DNA of 64,000 nt from Cellulosimicrobium cellulans (GCF_007679345.1 NZ_VEGH01000004.1:186001-250000); one strand, 5' to 3'. Shown: positions 1-11,254, numbered from the stretch's first letter. Notes: generated by a model from the sequence alone, not told the origin. Numbers and translations: made by a program.

Positions 1-1
1 C

Positions 2-2860
<2,859 letters not shown>

Positions 2861-2899
2861 CCGTCCGGGCCGAGCGCCCGCACGCCGACGCCACCCGCC

Positions 2900-2942
2900 A
2901 CGCCGCCCGTCCCTCCCCGATCGGGGGAGGGGCGGGCGGCGT
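2900..2942. terminator. Bidirectional hairpin terminator after secA
   Basis: A 19-bp stem (one G:U pair) with a 5-base loop lies between the convergent secA and the Rv3235-like gene, 40 bases after the secA stop. It can serve both strands. There is no U tract, as is usual in this GC range. Confidence 0.8.
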
Positions 2943-2988
2943 CGCTGCGCCCGCGGGCGGGCGGCCGGGACGCACCGCCCGCCGGGGG

Positions 2989-3852
2989 TCAGCCCACCAC
3001 GAGGGCCGCCGCCCGCCAGCGCCCGGTCGACCGGGTCAGCCGGACCGCGACCGCGCGGACCCGGTCGGCGTGCGCGACCACCACCGAGGCCTCGACGGTG
3101 TGCTCGTCCACCCGGTGCACGCGCACCCGCCGGACCGACGGGCGCCGTGCCGCCCCTGCGGGCACGGGGTCCGTCGGATCGGCGGCGAGGTCGCGCGCGC
3201 CCGCGGCCGCGTCGAGGACCCGGGTCCCGGGCGCCGTGAGCACGGCGCGGCGGGCCAGGCCGTCGTAGACCTCCGGCGTGAGCCAGCGCGCGAGCTGGGC
3301 GAGGGGCCGGTTGCCCGCCAGGACCTCCACGGCCGCCAGCGCGACCATGCAGCAGGCCTGCCGGGGGTCGAGCTCGGGCGCCCCGCCGCCGACGTCGCCG
3401 GTCCTCCGGGTCGGTGAGCTGCGCCTCGGCCCGGCCGGGGCGGGTCGCGTCGCCGCCCAGGTCGCCGCCGGCGTCCTCGACCGGGCCGGTGCCGGCGGTG
3501 CGGCGCGGACGGTCGACGGCGGACCCGCCCGGGTCGCCTCCGTCGTCGCGGCGCGGGTCGCTGCCCGTGGTGCCGCTCGCGGCGACGCCCGGACCCCCGG
3601 CCGCGGTGCCGCCGCCCCCGGCGACGTCCCGGTCGCCTCGAGGGGCGGCCCGCCCGGGCCGGGCAGCGTTCCGTCCGCGGACGGTCCACCCGTTCCGGCC
3701 CCGTCGACCCGCGCCGCGGCAGCCCCGCCCGGCGGGCCGTCGTCGGCCACGCCGGCGACGGCGCGGGGCGGAGGCACGAGGGGCCCGTCCTGCACCTCCG
3801 CCGGGATCGGCGAGGGAGCGGGCACGAGGCGCACCCCGACCGCCGTGCTCAC
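2989..3852 (-). CDS. Rv3235 family protein
   Basis: The product is about 287 residues. The first 160 or so are a low-complexity Pro/Ala/Gly/Arg tract. The last 130 form a folded domain with CCMVALAAVEVLAGNRPLAQ, LARWLTPEVYDGLARRA and a C-terminal beta-rich part (VRRVRVHRVDEHTVEASVVV). This matches the actinobacterial Rv3235 family often found beside secA; its function is unknown to me. GTG at 3852 is taken as start because its GTGA overlaps the TGA of a 14-codon leader ORF that carries the only good ribosome binding site here. The frame is open further upstream, but no start codon there is well placed. Confidence 0.75.
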   Translation of the reverse strand: MSTAVGVRLVPAPSPIPAEVQDGPLVPPPRAVAGVADDGPPGGAAAARVDGAGTGGPSADGTLPGPGGPPLEATGTSPGAAAPRPGVRASPRAAPRAATRAATTEATRAGPPSTVRAAPPAPARSRTPAATWAATRPAPAGPRRSSPTRRTGDVGGGAPELDPRQACCMVALAAVEVLAGNRPLAQLARWLTPEVYDGLARRAVLTAPGTRVLDAAAGARDLAADPTDPVPAGAARRPSVRRVRVHRVDEHTVEASVVVAHADRVRAVAVRLTRSTGRWRAAALVVG

Positions 3853-3893
3853 GGGATGCCGGTCGTGGTCGTGCTGGTGCCGTGCCTTCTCAT
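3849..3893 (-). CDS. 14-residue leader ORF overlapping the Rv3235-like gene
   Basis: ATG at 3893 follows a near-perfect Shine-Dalgarno (GAAGGAGG, 6 bases before the ATG). The ORF reads MRRHGTSTTTTGIP and stops at TGA 3851-3849, which overlaps the GTG start (3852-3850) of the Rv3235-like gene in the GTGA arrangement used for termination-reinitiation. The downstream GTG has no ribosome binding site of its own, so its translation probably depends on this leader. The peptide has a run of four threonines, and its own function, if any, is unknown. The alternative is that the Rv3235-like protein starts elsewhere and the ATG is fortuitous. Confidence 0.6.
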   Translation of the reverse strand: MRRHGTSTTTTGIP

Positions 3894-4076
3894 GGGTGAC
3901 CTCCTTCGTCGCTCGGCCCCCGCCGCGCCCAGATGTACCGCTCACCGGTGCTCCTGCGCTACCGAGGTCTGCGTCACCTGGGGACAACCACCGGCGGGTC
4001 GCGCCCGACGCGCCGGACTCGCCCGGGTTCGTCGGCGATGTGCGCGGTCAGCGGCCGCGGGCGGCACACTGGTCCC

Positions 4077-4562
4077 GTGCGTCTCTACCTGCCTGCCACC
4101 CTGGACGAGCTCGACGACCTGCTGGGCGGCCGCGGCCCGCTCGCGGCACCGCGCCGCGCGCACGCCGTCACGCCGGCGCTGACCGCGCTGCTGCCCGACG
4201 AGGACGAGGAGGGCGTGGAGTTCGCCGCGCAGCTGATGGCCGCCGACGACGCGCTCGTGCTCCTGGCGTCCCGCCCGGACGCGCCCGGCCTGCGCCTCGT
4301 CGTGACCGTCGAGGTGCCGGACGACGCGGTGCGCGACGGGGCCCCGGACGAGGGCGAGGGCGTGGACGACGGGGCCGCGAGCCTGGTGACGCTCACCGCG
4401 CCGGCGACGCTGGCGGAGGTGGTGTGCGCGCACGTGGACGAGCCCGCCGCGAAGGAGGAGGTCGCCCGCGCGCTGGACGGCGACGACGTCGCGCTGGACG
4501 CCCTCGCCGAGCGCGACCTGCTCTGGTACGACGCGACGGAGCTCGCGAGCATCCCGCGCTGA
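4077..4562 (+). CDS. DUF6912 family protein
   Basis: The 161-residue acidic protein begins VRLYLPATLDELDDLL, the typical start of a conserved actinobacterial family of unknown function. Its sequence suggests alternating strands and helices, including LRLVVTVEVPDDAV and LTAPATLAEVVCAHVDEPAA. There is no signal peptide or membrane segment, so it is probably cytosolic. GTG 4077 is the start because the family motif begins there. A CACACT box 6 bases upstream and the lack of a ribosome binding site suggest a leaderless mRNA. It stands alone and converges on hisN. Confidence 0.75.
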   Translation: MRLYLPATLDELDDLLGGRGPLAAPRRAHAVTPALTALLPDEDEEGVEFAAQLMAADDALVLLASRPDAPGLRLVVTVEVPDDAVRDGAPDEGEGVDDGAASLVTLTAPATLAEVVCAHVDEPAAKEEVARALDGDDVALDALAERDLLWYDATELASIPR

Positions 4563-4571
4563 CGGGACCCC

Positions 4572-4609
4572 CGGGGCACGGACCCGCCGCGGGCGGGGCC
4601 GGTGCCCCG
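4572..4609. terminator. Hairpin between DUF6912 gene and hisN
   Basis: The outer arms CGGGGCAC/GTGCCCCG enclose an inner 9-bp stem with one mismatch and a 3-base loop, between convergent genes. It is likely a shared terminator. Confidence 0.6.
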
Positions 4610-4619
4610 CCCGGGCCGG

Positions 4620-5414
4620 TCAGTGCTCGATCAGCGGGTCCAGCACCTGCAGCGCGGCCCCGTGCAGGCGCCCGTTGCTCACCAGCGCGCTGGCCCCGAA
4701 CGGCCCGTCGACCCCCTGGACGGACGTGAACCGCCCCCCGGCCTCGGTGACGATCGGCACCAGCGCGGCCATGTCGTGCAGCGCGAGCTCGGGCTCGGCG
4801 GACACGTCGACCGCGCCCTCGGCGACGAGCACGTGCGACCAGAAGTCGCCGTACCCCCGGGTGCGCCACACGCGGCGGGTCAGGTCGAGGAAGTGCTCCA
4901 GCCGCCCCTGCTCCTCCCAGCCGCTCAGGCTGGAGTAGGACAGCGACGCGTCCTGGAGCCGGCCGACCTCGGAGACCTGGAGCCGGGTCGCGGCCGCGAG
5001 GGAGCGGCCCGTCCAGGCGCCGGACCCGACGGCCGCCCACCACCGGCGGCCCAGCGCGGGCGCGCTCACCAGGCCGACCACGACCTCGTCGCCGTCGAGC
5101 AGCGCGATCAGGGTCGCCCACACGGGCACGCCGCGGACGAAGTTCTTGGTGCCGTCGATCGGGTCCACCACCCAGCGCCGGGGGCCGTGGCCGGTGTCGG
5201 CCATCTCCTCGCCGTGCACGGCGTCGCGCGGGCGCGCCCGGGACAGCTGCGCGCGGATGAGCTCCTCGGCGGTGCGGTCGGCGTCGGAGACGGGGGTCAG
5301 GTCGGGCTTCGTCTCGACCCGGAGGTCCTGCGCCTTGAACCGCGACATGGTGAGACCGTCCACCTGGTCGGCGATCACGTGGGCGAGGCGCAGGTCGTCG
5401 TCGTACCGGGTCAT
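4620..5414 (-). CDS. hisN: Histidinol-phosphatase, inositol-monophosphatase family
   Basis: The 264-residue product has the metal-binding motifs of the inositol monophosphatase fold: HGEE at about 67-70 and DPIDGT at about 84-89. The C-terminal ALHDMAALVPIVTEAGG replaces the usual WDxAA site, with the aspartate kept. In actinobacteria this gene, next to aroA and rsgA, is HisN, which dephosphorylates histidinol phosphate in histidine synthesis; other small phosphate monoesters remain possible. ATG 5414 has a TAGGTT box 6 bases upstream (5421-5426 on the minus strand) and no ribosome binding site, so it is probably leaderless and has its own promoter 128 bases after rsgA. Confidence 0.88.
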   Translation of the reverse strand: MTRYDDDLRLAHVIADQVDGLTMSRFKAQDLRVETKPDLTPVSDADRTAEELIRAQLSRARPRDAVHGEEMADTGHGPRRWVVDPIDGTKNFVRGVPVWATLIALLDGDEVVVGLVSAPALGRRWWAAVGSGAWTGRSLAAATRLQVSEVGRLQDASLSYSSLSGWEEQGRLEHFLDLTRRVWRTRGYGDFWSHVLVAEGAVDVSAEPELALHDMAALVPIVTEAGGRFTSVQGVDGPFGASALVSNGRLHGAALQVLDPLIEH

Positions 5415-5542
5415 GGGCCCAACCTATCCGGCCCGGGACGTCCGCCGAGGTCGCCGCACCCGCGTGGTTGCCGGCGCGCGAACCCCGCGGCTCCCGCAGG
5501 CTCGCCGGGCCCGCTGGCCGGAGGGCCGGGCGGGGCGAGGGG

Positions 5543-6589
5543 TCAGCCCGCGTCGGGCGCCGCGGTGCGGCTGACGAGCAGGCGGCGGAACGAGTCCACG
5601 CGCGTGGTCCGCGCCCCGCGGGTCTCGTCGTCGGGCGCGGCCTCGACCCACTCGTCGAGGGCGCAGTCCGGCGCGTCGGCGGCGTGCGTGCAGCCGCGCG
5701 GGCAGTCCGCGGCGACCTCGGCCAGGTCGGCGAACGCGCCGAGCAGGTGGTCGGGGTCGACGTGGGCCAGCCCGAACGACCGCACGCCCGGGGTGTCGAT
5801 GACCCAGGTGCCCGGCTCCCCGGGCACGCGCAGCGCGACGGCCGACGTGGAGGTGTGCCGCCCGCGCCCGGTGACGTCGTTCACCACGCCGACCGCCCGC
5901 AGGGCGTCCGGCACCAGCGCGTTCACCAGGGTCGACTTCCCGACGCCCGAGTGCCCGACCAGCACGGACATCCGCCCCGCGAGCGCGGCGCGCACCTCGT
6001 CCAGCCCCTCGATCGCCGCCTCGTCGGTCCGCGAGCTCACGACCACCCGGACGCCGATGGGCTCGTACAGGGCGCGCAGCGTGGCCGGGTCCGCGAGGTC
6101 GGCCTTGGTGAGCGCGAGCAGCACGTCCATGCCCGCGTCGTAGGCGGCGACCACGCACCGGTCGATCATCCGGGTCCGCGGCTCGGGGTCGGCGAGCGCG
6201 GTGACGACGACGAGCTGGTCGGCGTTGGCGACGATGACCCGCTCGACCGGGTCGGTGTCGTCGGCGGTGCGGCGCAGCACGGTGCTGCGCTCGACGATCC
6301 GCACGATCCGCGCGAGCGAGCCCTCCGCGCCGGACGTGTCGCCGACCAGGTCGACCCGGTCGCCGGGCACGACCCGCTCGCGGCCCAGCTCGCGCGCCTT
6401 CATCGCGACGGCGACGCGCTCGTCCGGCCCGTCGGGGTCGACCAGGACGGTGTACCGCCCGCGGTCGACCCCGGTGACCAGCGCGCGGTCCGCGTCGGCG
6501 TGCTCCGGGCGGGTCTTGGTCCGGGGGCGGGTGCCCCGGCGGTTCGGCCGGACCCGGACGTCCGACTCGTCGAGCGCGCGGCGGGCCAC
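5543..6589 (-). CDS. rsgA: Ribosome small subunit-dependent GTPase A
   Basis: RsgA is a circularly permuted GTPase that checks late 30S subunit maturation. The G motifs run in permuted order: G4 TKAD at about 161-164, G1 GHSGVGKST at about 212-220, G3 DTPG at about 265-268. The zinc site (C296, C300, H302, C309) follows. An OB-fold domain precedes the GTPase domain, and a basic N-terminal tail rich in Arg and Thr fits ribosome binding. GTG is the start codon. It lies 31 bases downstream of the aroA stop and is probably co-transcribed with it, which is the usual actinobacterial arrangement. Confidence 0.95.
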   Translation of the reverse strand: MARRALDESDVRVRPNRRGTRPRTKTRPEHADADRALVTGVDRGRYTVLVDPDGPDERVAVAMKARELGRERVVPGDRVDLVGDTSGAEGSLARIVRIVERSTVLRRTADDTDPVERVIVANADQLVVVTALADPEPRTRMIDRCVVAAYDAGMDVLLALTKADLADPATLRALYEPIGVRVVVSSRTDEAAIEGLDEVRAALAGRMSVLVGHSGVGKSTLVNALVPDALRAVGVVNDVTGRGRHTSTSAVALRVPGEPGTWVIDTPGVRSFGLAHVDPDHLLGAFADLAEVAADCPRGCTHAADAPDCALDEWVEAAPDDETRGARTTRVDSFRRLLVSRTAAPDAG

Positions 6590-6620
6590 GGTCAGCGGCC
6601 CCCGCTCGTCGCGGTCCCGG

Positions 6621-7922
6621 TCACGCGAGCATCCCGTCCCACAGCCCGACGAAGTCCGGGATCGTCTTCGCGGTCGTGGCGACGTCCTCGACCAGCACGC
6701 CGGGCACGGCCAGGCCGAGCAGCGCGCCGAAGGTCGCCATCCGGTGGTCCGCGTAGGTGCGGACCGTGCCGGCGTGCAGCGGGCGCGGCGTGATCACCAG
6801 GCCGTCGGCGGTCTGCTCGGCCTGCCCGCCGAGGCGGGTGATCTCGGCGGACAGGGCGGCGAGCCGGTCCGTCTCGTGCCCGCGCAGGTGCGCGATGCCG
6901 CGCAGCCGGGTGGGGGAGTCGCCGAGCGCCGCGATCGCGGCGATCGTGGGCGCGATCTCGCCCGCCGCGTGCAGGTCGAGGTCGACGCCCCGGACGGCCC
7001 CGGTGCCGGTCACCGACAGGACGTCGCCGTCGAGCCGGGTCGTGGCGCCCATCTGCTCCAGGATGTCGGGCAGCAGGCCGCCGGGCTGCGTGGTGGCCGC
7101 GGGCCAGCCGGGCACCCGCACGGTGCCGCCGGCGACCAGCGCGGCGCACAGGAACGGCGCGGCGTTGGACAGGTCGGGCTCGACGCGCACGTCCCGCGCC
7201 GCGACCGGGCCCGGCTCGACCTGCCACACCGTCGGCACGGAGTCGTCGACGACCACCCCCGCGGCCCGCATCGCGGCGACCGTCATCTCGATGTGCGGCA
7301 GGCTCGGCAGCGTGGGGCCGGTGTGCCGGATCGTCAGACCGCGGGCGAACCGCGGCGCGGTGAGCAGCAGGCCGGAGACGAACTGCGAGGAGCCCGACGC
7401 GTCGACGTCGACGACCCCGCCCTCGACGGACCCGGTGCCGGTGACGGTGAACGGCAGGTGGCCCGGCTCGCCGTGCTCGGTGACGCCGACCCCGAGCGCC
7501 CGCAGCGCCGCGAGCACCGGCCCCATGGGGCGCACGCGCGCGCCGGCGTCGCCGTCGAACCGCACGTCGCCGTCCGCCAGGGCGGCCACGGCGGGCAGGA
7601 ACCGCATGACCGTGCCGGCGAGACCGCAGTCGATCGTCCGCGGCCCGCGGAACGCGCCGGGGGTCACCAGCCAGTCCCCGGGGGCCGCCGGGTCGTCCTC
7701 GATGGTCGTGCCCAGGTCGCGCAGCGCCTGCGCCATCAGCAGGGTGTCCCGCGACCGCAGCGCGCCGCGCAGCCGCCCCGGGCCGTCGGCGAGGGCGGCG
7801 AGCACCAGGTAGCGGTTGGTGAGCGACTTGGACCCGGGGACCTCGACCGTCGCGTCCAGGGGGCCGGTCGCCGTCGGGGCGGGCCAGTCGGGCGCGGTGG
7901 CGGGGAGGACCTCGGAGCTCAT
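6621..7922 (-). CDS. aroA: 3-phosphoshikimate 1-carboxyvinyltransferase (EPSP synthase)
   Basis: The enzyme makes EPSP from shikimate-3-phosphate and PEP in the shikimate pathway. The 433-residue product has [20 protein letters not shown] near the N terminus (the PEP/S3P-binding loop), [11 protein letters not shown] in the region that is usually [22 protein letters not shown] in the middle, and [14 protein letters not shown] near the end. ATG 7922 is the start: a TAGCCT box lies 7 bases upstream (7930-7935, minus strand) with no ribosome binding site, the leaderless pattern. It leads the aroA-rsgA unit and diverges in orientation from the downstream sigR. Confidence 0.94.
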   Translation of the reverse strand: MSSEVLPATAPDWPAPTATGPLDATVEVPGSKSLTNRYLVLAALADGPGRLRGALRSRDTLLMAQALRDLGTTIEDDPAAPGDWLVTPGAFRGPRTIDCGLAGTVMRFLPAVAALADGDVRFDGDAGARVRPMGPVLAALRALGVGVTEHGEPGHLPFTVTGTGSVEGGVVDVDASGSSQFVSGLLLTAPRFARGLTIRHTGPTLPSLPHIEMTVAAMRAAGVVVDDSVPTVWQVEPGPVAARDVRVEPDLSNAAPFLCAALVAGGTVRVPGWPAATTQPGGLLPDILEQMGATTRLDGDVLSVTGTGAVRGVDLDLHAAGEIAPTIAAIAALGDSPTRLRGIAHLRGHETDRLAALSAEITRLGGQAEQTADGLVITPRPLHAGTVRTYADHRMATFGALLGLAVPGVLVEDVATTAKTIPDFVGLWDGMLA

Positions 7923-7999
7923 GGTCGTCAGGCTATCGGGGGCGCGCCGCACCCCGGGCCGGGCGTCCGGCCCGCGGGGCTCGGCGCGCGTGCCGGGTG

Positions 8000-8578
8000 T
8001 CAGTGCACCGCGTCCGCGATCTTCTTCGACGCGGCCTTCTTCGCCGCCGCGGCGGTCGCCGCGGCGGCTGCGGCCTTGGCGCTCGCGGCCCGGGTGGCCC
8101 GGGCGTGCTCGACGCGCCAGCGCACGGACGGCCGGCCCGCCGTGTCGGCGGCGGCGATCAGCGCGGCGCCGGTGAGCGACAGGCCGCGCAGGAACCGGGC
8201 CTTGCGGTCCTTCTTCTCCTGCTCGGACAGCTGGCCGCGCTCCTTGCGGGACGCCGGCGCGTCGGCGGCGGCGAGCGGCAGGGTCAGCGCCGCGAGGGTG
8301 AGGGCGGACGCCCGCGGGGCCCGCCCGGTCGCCAGCAGCAGGGCGGCGAGCGCCGTCGCGCCGCCGTGCACCCGCACCACCGTGGTGAGCTGCGCGTCCG
8401 AGGGGTGCCGGTACGCGTCCAGCGCGCCGCCCAGGGCGCCGCGCGGCACCGTGGCGGTCAGCCGGTCGACCGCACCCCGGGCGACCGCGACGTGCGCGGC
8501 CGGCCGGCGCAGCGCGTCGACCCCCTCGCTCAGGAACCACGACGCGAACAGCGGTCGGGCGATGCGGCGCAGCAGCAT
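8000..8578 (-). CDS. DoxX-like small membrane protein
   Basis: The 192-residue protein starts [26 protein letters not shown], like actinobacterial DoxX-family proteins. It has hydrophobic helices around 5-20, 75-90 and 95-110 and a Lys/Ala-rich C-terminal tail ([19 protein letters not shown]). The biochemical role is not established; in mycobacteria a DoxX protein is linked to thiol-redox homeostasis. ATG 8578 has a strong GGAGGA ribosome binding site, and a TAGGTT box at 8629-8634 (minus strand) is a likely -10 element. It diverges from sigR; the two promoters lie within about 60 bases of each other. Confidence 0.7.
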   Translation of the reverse strand: MLLRRIARPLFASWFLSEGVDALRRPAAHVAVARGAVDRLTATVPRGALGGALDAYRHPSDAQLTTVVRVHGGATALAALLLATGRAPRASALTLAALTLPLAAADAPASRKERGQLSEQEKKDRKARFLRGLSLTGAALIAAADTAGRPSVRWRVEHARATRAASAKAAAAAATAAAAKKAASKKIADAVH

Positions 8579-8655
8579 GACGTCCTCCTCCGGGCCGTCC
8601 GCGACGCACGGACGCCTGCCCTCCAACCTAGCGGCGCGACCAGCCCCACGCCCCC

Positions 8656-8683
8656 GGGAATGTCCCGGGTGCCCCCTCACGTT
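8656..8683 (+). promoter_or_regulatory. SigR-dependent promoter of sigR (autoregulatory)
   Basis: GGGAAT at 8656-8661 and CGTT ending at 8683 are separated by 19 bases between GGAAT and GTT, matching the SigR/SigH consensus GGAAT-N18/19-GTT. The expected transcription start, about 8689-8692, falls on or a few bases before an in-frame ATG at 8693. Confidence 0.8.
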
Positions 8684-8783
8684 GTGCCGTCCATGAGCTG
8701 TTCCACCCTCGACCGGCCGACCGCCGTGACCGGCGGCGTCGCCGTGCTGCCCCGCCCGGGCGGCCCGGTGCCCGTGCGCGCAC

Positions 8784-8789
8784 TAGGCT
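8784..8789 (+). promoter_or_regulatory. Possible housekeeping -10 box for the short sigR transcript
   Basis: TAGGCT lies 8 bases before ATG 8798, which has no ribosome binding site. This fits a second, leaderless promoter that yields the short SigR. No convincing -35 element was seen. Confidence 0.45.
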
Positions 8790-8797
8790 CGGTGGTG

Positions 8798-9454
8798 ATG
8801 AGCGAGGACACCACACGCGCCCCCGAGTCCGAGGACGACGCGGCGCGCAGCGAGCGGTTCGAGGCCGAGGCGCTGGTCTACCTGGACCAGCTGTACGGCG
8901 CCGCCCTGCGCATGACCCGGAACCCGTCGGACGCCGAGGACCTGGTCCAGGAGACGTTCGCGAAGGCGTTCGCCGCCTTCCACCAGTACCGGCCGGGCAC
9001 GAACCTCAAGGCGTGGCTGTACCGGATCCTCACCAACACGTTCATCAACACGTACCGCAAGAAGCAGCGCGAGCCGCAGCAGTCCCAGGCCGACGAGATC
9101 GAGGACTGGCAGATCGCGCGCGCCGAGTCGCACTCCTCGACGGGGCTGCGCTCCGCCGAGGCCGAGGCGCTCGACCACCTGCCGGACTCGGACGTGAAGG
9201 ACGCGCTCGCGCGGCTGCCGGAGGACTTCCGGATCGCCGTGTACCTGGCGGACGTCGAGGGGTTCGCCTACAAGGAGATCGCCGAGATCATGGGCACCCC
9301 GATCGGGACGGTGATGTCCCGGCTGCACCGCGGGCGGGGTCAGCTGCGCGACATGCTGACCGACTACGCGCGCGACCGGGGACTCGTCCCGGCAGGGGGC
9401 GCCGCGACCGCCGAGGGCGGGGACGGCACGGGATCGTCGAGGAGGGCACGATGA
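8798..9454 (+). CDS. sigR: ECF-type RNA polymerase sigma factor SigR (SigH)
   Basis: This 218-residue group IV sigma factor controls the disulfide/thiol stress response in actinobacteria. Region 2 includes [21 protein letters not shown] and the -10 recognition part [21 protein letters not shown]. Region 4 includes [20 protein letters not shown] and the helix-turn-helix around [17 protein letters not shown]. It overlaps rsrA by four bases (ATGA). ATG 8798 aligns with the usual SigR start, but the frame is open upstream and ATG 8693 would add 35 residues. That longer start sits at the predicted start of the SigR-dependent transcript, so a longer isoform is likely under stress. Confidence 0.93.
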   Translation: MSEDTTRAPESEDDAARSERFEAEALVYLDQLYGAALRMTRNPSDAEDLVQETFAKAFAAFHQYRPGTNLKAWLYRILTNTFINTYRKKQREPQQSQADEIEDWQIARAESHSSTGLRSAEAEALDHLPDSDVKDALARLPEDFRIAVYLADVEGFAYKEIAEIMGTPIGTVMSRLHRGRGQLRDMLTDYARDRGLVPAGGAATAEGGDGTGSSRRAR

Positions 9455-9753
9455 CGGGCTGGGACGCCGCGGGGACGTCGACGCCGGCAGCAGGGGACGC
9501 GGGGGGCTGCGGCCCGGAGTGCGAGCAGGCGCTCGGGCGGCTGTTCGCCTACGTGGACCGCGAGCTGGAGCCGGGGGACGCCGAGCAGGTGCGGCAGCAC
9601 ATCGAGGACTGCCGGCCGTGCCTGGACGAGATCGCCGTCGAGACGATGCTCAAGGAGCTCGTGAAGCGGTGCTGCCAGGACAAGGCCCCGGCGGACCTGC
9701 GCGTGAAGATCCACGCGCAGCTGACGACCCTGCGGGTGACGCGGACGCTCTGA
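9451..9753 (+). CDS. rsrA: Mycothiol-system anti-sigma factor RsrA
   Basis: The 100-residue zinc-binding anti-sigma factor (ZAS family) sequesters SigR until its cysteines are oxidised. The HX3CX2C signature is visible as HIEDCRPC, with an N-terminal cysteine pair (CGPEC) and a further CC pair after the core helix (KRCCQDK). Its start overlaps the sigR stop (ATGA), so the two are translationally coupled, which keeps sigma and anti-sigma in balance. A GGAGGG sequence 7 bases upstream serves as ribosome binding site. A strong hairpin ends the operon. Confidence 0.95.
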   Translation: MTGWDAAGTSTPAAGDAGGCGPECEQALGRLFAYVDRELEPGDAEQVRQHIEDCRPCLDEIAVETMLKELVKRCCQDKAPADLRVKIHAQLTTLRVTRTL

Positions 9754-9772
9754 TCCGCCCCGTGCACGACGA

Positions 9773-9799
9773 AGGGCCCGGTGCGACGCACCGGGCCCT
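9773..9799. terminator. Hairpin between rsrA and bL37
   Basis: AGGGCCCGGTGCG pairs perfectly with CGCACCGGGCCCT across a very short loop, and a second outer arm GCACGA/TCGTGC extends it. It lies between convergent rsrA and bL37 and is probably bidirectional. Confidence 0.8.
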
Positions 9800-9827
9800 C
9801 GTGCTGTGCGGCTGCGCCGCCCGACGC

Positions 9828-9902
9828 TCAGGCGTTGGGGCGCTTGCCGTGGTTGGCGCCGTTCCCGGCGCGGGAACGGCGCTTGCGGCCACGCTTGCTC
9901 AT
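9828..9902 (-). CDS. Large-subunit ribosomal protein bL37 (24 residues)
   Basis: The 24-codon ORF starts MSKRGRKRRSRAGNG and ends ANHGKRPNA. Its length, high charge and the terminal NHGKRPN motif match the tiny actinobacterial ribosomal protein bL37, first seen in mycobacterial ribosome structures (also labelled AURKAIP1/COX24-domain protein). It acts in the 50S subunit, where it binds rRNA. A GGGAGAAG sequence before ATG 9902 is the ribosome binding site. It is easily missed because of its length; its position downstream of sigR-rsrA on the other strand may or may not be significant. Confidence 0.9.
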   Translation of the reverse strand: MSKRGRKRRSRAGNGANHGKRPNA

Positions 9903-10033
9903 GGAACTTCTCCCTGGTGAGACTGACCGGCACGGCGGTACAGCCGCCCGGGGACCCTCCATGGTCCCACATCCGTGCTGCTCGTCCGCACCGATGGTTC
10001 AAGGAGCGGGGCGTACCGGCCGATCAGACCCGT

Positions 10034-11122
10034 GTGAGCGAGCAGCCGCAGTCCGTCGTCCCCCTCCTGCACGCCCTGGCCCAGGCCGGCGGCTCCGACC
10101 TGCACGTCAAGGTCGGGTCCGAGCCCCGGGTCCGGGTCGACGGCCGGCTGCGCCGGCTGCAGGTCCCCGTGCTCAAGCCCCGGGACACCGAGCACATGCT
10201 CGGCGAGGTGCTGCCGGACGACCTCACCGAGACGTTCGTCCGCACGCACGAGGCGGACTTCGCGTTCTCGCTGTCGGGCGTCGGGCGGTTCCGGGTCAAC
10301 GCGTACCAGGCGCGCGGCACGTACGGCCTGGTGTTCCGCCTCGTCGCGATGGGCGCGCAGTCGCTGTCCGAGCTGGGCCTGCCCGACGTGCTGGGGGAGC
10401 TCGCGCTCGAGCCGCGCGGTCTCGTGCTCGTCACCGGCCCCACCGGCTCGGGCAAGACGACGACGCTGGCGTCGATGATCGACCTGATCAACACGGTGCG
10501 CGAGGCCAACATCGTGACCATCGAGGACCCCATCGAGGTGCTGCACCCGGACAAGCGCGGCATCGTCTCGCAGCGCGAGATCCGGCAGGACACCGCCGAC
10601 TTCACCGTCGCGCTGCGCGCCGCCATGCGGCAGGACCCCGACGTGATCTTCGTCGGCGAGATGCGTGACGTGGAGACGGTCCGCGCGGCGCTCTCGGCGG
10701 CCGAGACCGGCCACCTGGTGCTGTCGACGCTGCACACCATCGACGCCGCCGAGTCCGTCAACCGCATCGTCGACTTCTTCCCGCCGCACGAGCAGCAGCA
10801 GATCCGCGTCGCGCTGGCCCAGGCGCTGCGCGGCATCGTCTCGCAGCGACTGGTGCGCAAGGCGGACGGCGGGGGCCGGACGGCCGTGGTCGAGGTGCTC
10901 GTCAACACCGGCCGCACCGCCGAGGCGATCGTCGACCCCGCGAGCAGCGAGCCGCTGATCGACCTGATCAAGCAGGGTGACTACTACAAGATGCAGACCT
11001 TCGACCAGCACCTGGTGCGCCTGGTCGCGGACGGCACGGTGACGTACGACGAGGCCCTCGGCGTGGCGACCAACCCGCAGGACCTCACCGTCGAGCTCCG
11101 CTCGGTCGGCCTGATCGCCTGA
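10034..11122 (+). CDS. pilT: PilT-type secretion ATPase
   Basis: The 362-residue hexameric ATPase belongs to the PilT retraction-ATPase family. An N-terminal PAS-like domain (SDLHVKVGSEPRVRVDGRLR) is followed by the Walker A GPTGSGKTTT at about 135-144, the Asp box TIEDPIEVLHPDKRGIVSQR, the Walker B-like region DPDVIFVGEMRD and the His box STLHTIDAAESVNRIVDFFP. No pilin, PilB or PilC gene is visible nearby, so either the rest of the pilus system is elsewhere or this ATPase works alone. GTG 10034 gives the normal PilT N terminus; an ATG-led extension upstream would be mostly Arg/Trp-rich and is not favoured. Confidence 0.9.
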   Translation: MSEQPQSVVPLLHALAQAGGSDLHVKVGSEPRVRVDGRLRRLQVPVLKPRDTEHMLGEVLPDDLTETFVRTHEADFAFSLSGVGRFRVNAYQARGTYGLVFRLVAMGAQSLSELGLPDVLGELALEPRGLVLVTGPTGSGKTTTLASMIDLINTVREANIVTIEDPIEVLHPDKRGIVSQREIRQDTADFTVALRAAMRQDPDVIFVGEMRDVETVRAALSAAETGHLVLSTLHTIDAAESVNRIVDFFPPHEQQQIRVALAQALRGIVSQRLVRKADGGGRTAVVEVLVNTGRTAEAIVDPASSEPLIDLIKQGDYYKMQTFDQHLVRLVADGTVTYDEALGVATNPQDLTVELRSVGLIA

Positions 11123-11201
11123 CGGGGCCCCTCGGCGCCCGGCGCACACGGGCCGCGCCCGGCGCCGCCCGGGCGCTGCCGACCCCTTGCCGGCCCCGCA
11201 G

Positions 11202-11230
11202 ACGCGATATAGCGTGTCTCAACGCGATAT
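11202..11230. promoter_or_regulatory. Tandem ACGCGATAT repeats before the DUF4097/padR operon
   Basis: ACGCGATAT occurs at 11202-11210 and 11222-11230, exactly 20 bases (two helical turns) apart, with a rough inverted repeat between ATATAGCGT and ACGCGATATAT. A TTGCCG at 11187-11192 may be a -35 element. It is a plausible operator for the PadR regulator encoded in the same operon. The AT-rich island stands out from its surroundings. Confidence 0.55.
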
Positions 11231-11254
11231 ATCTCGATGTGGAGGAGCAGCGAC

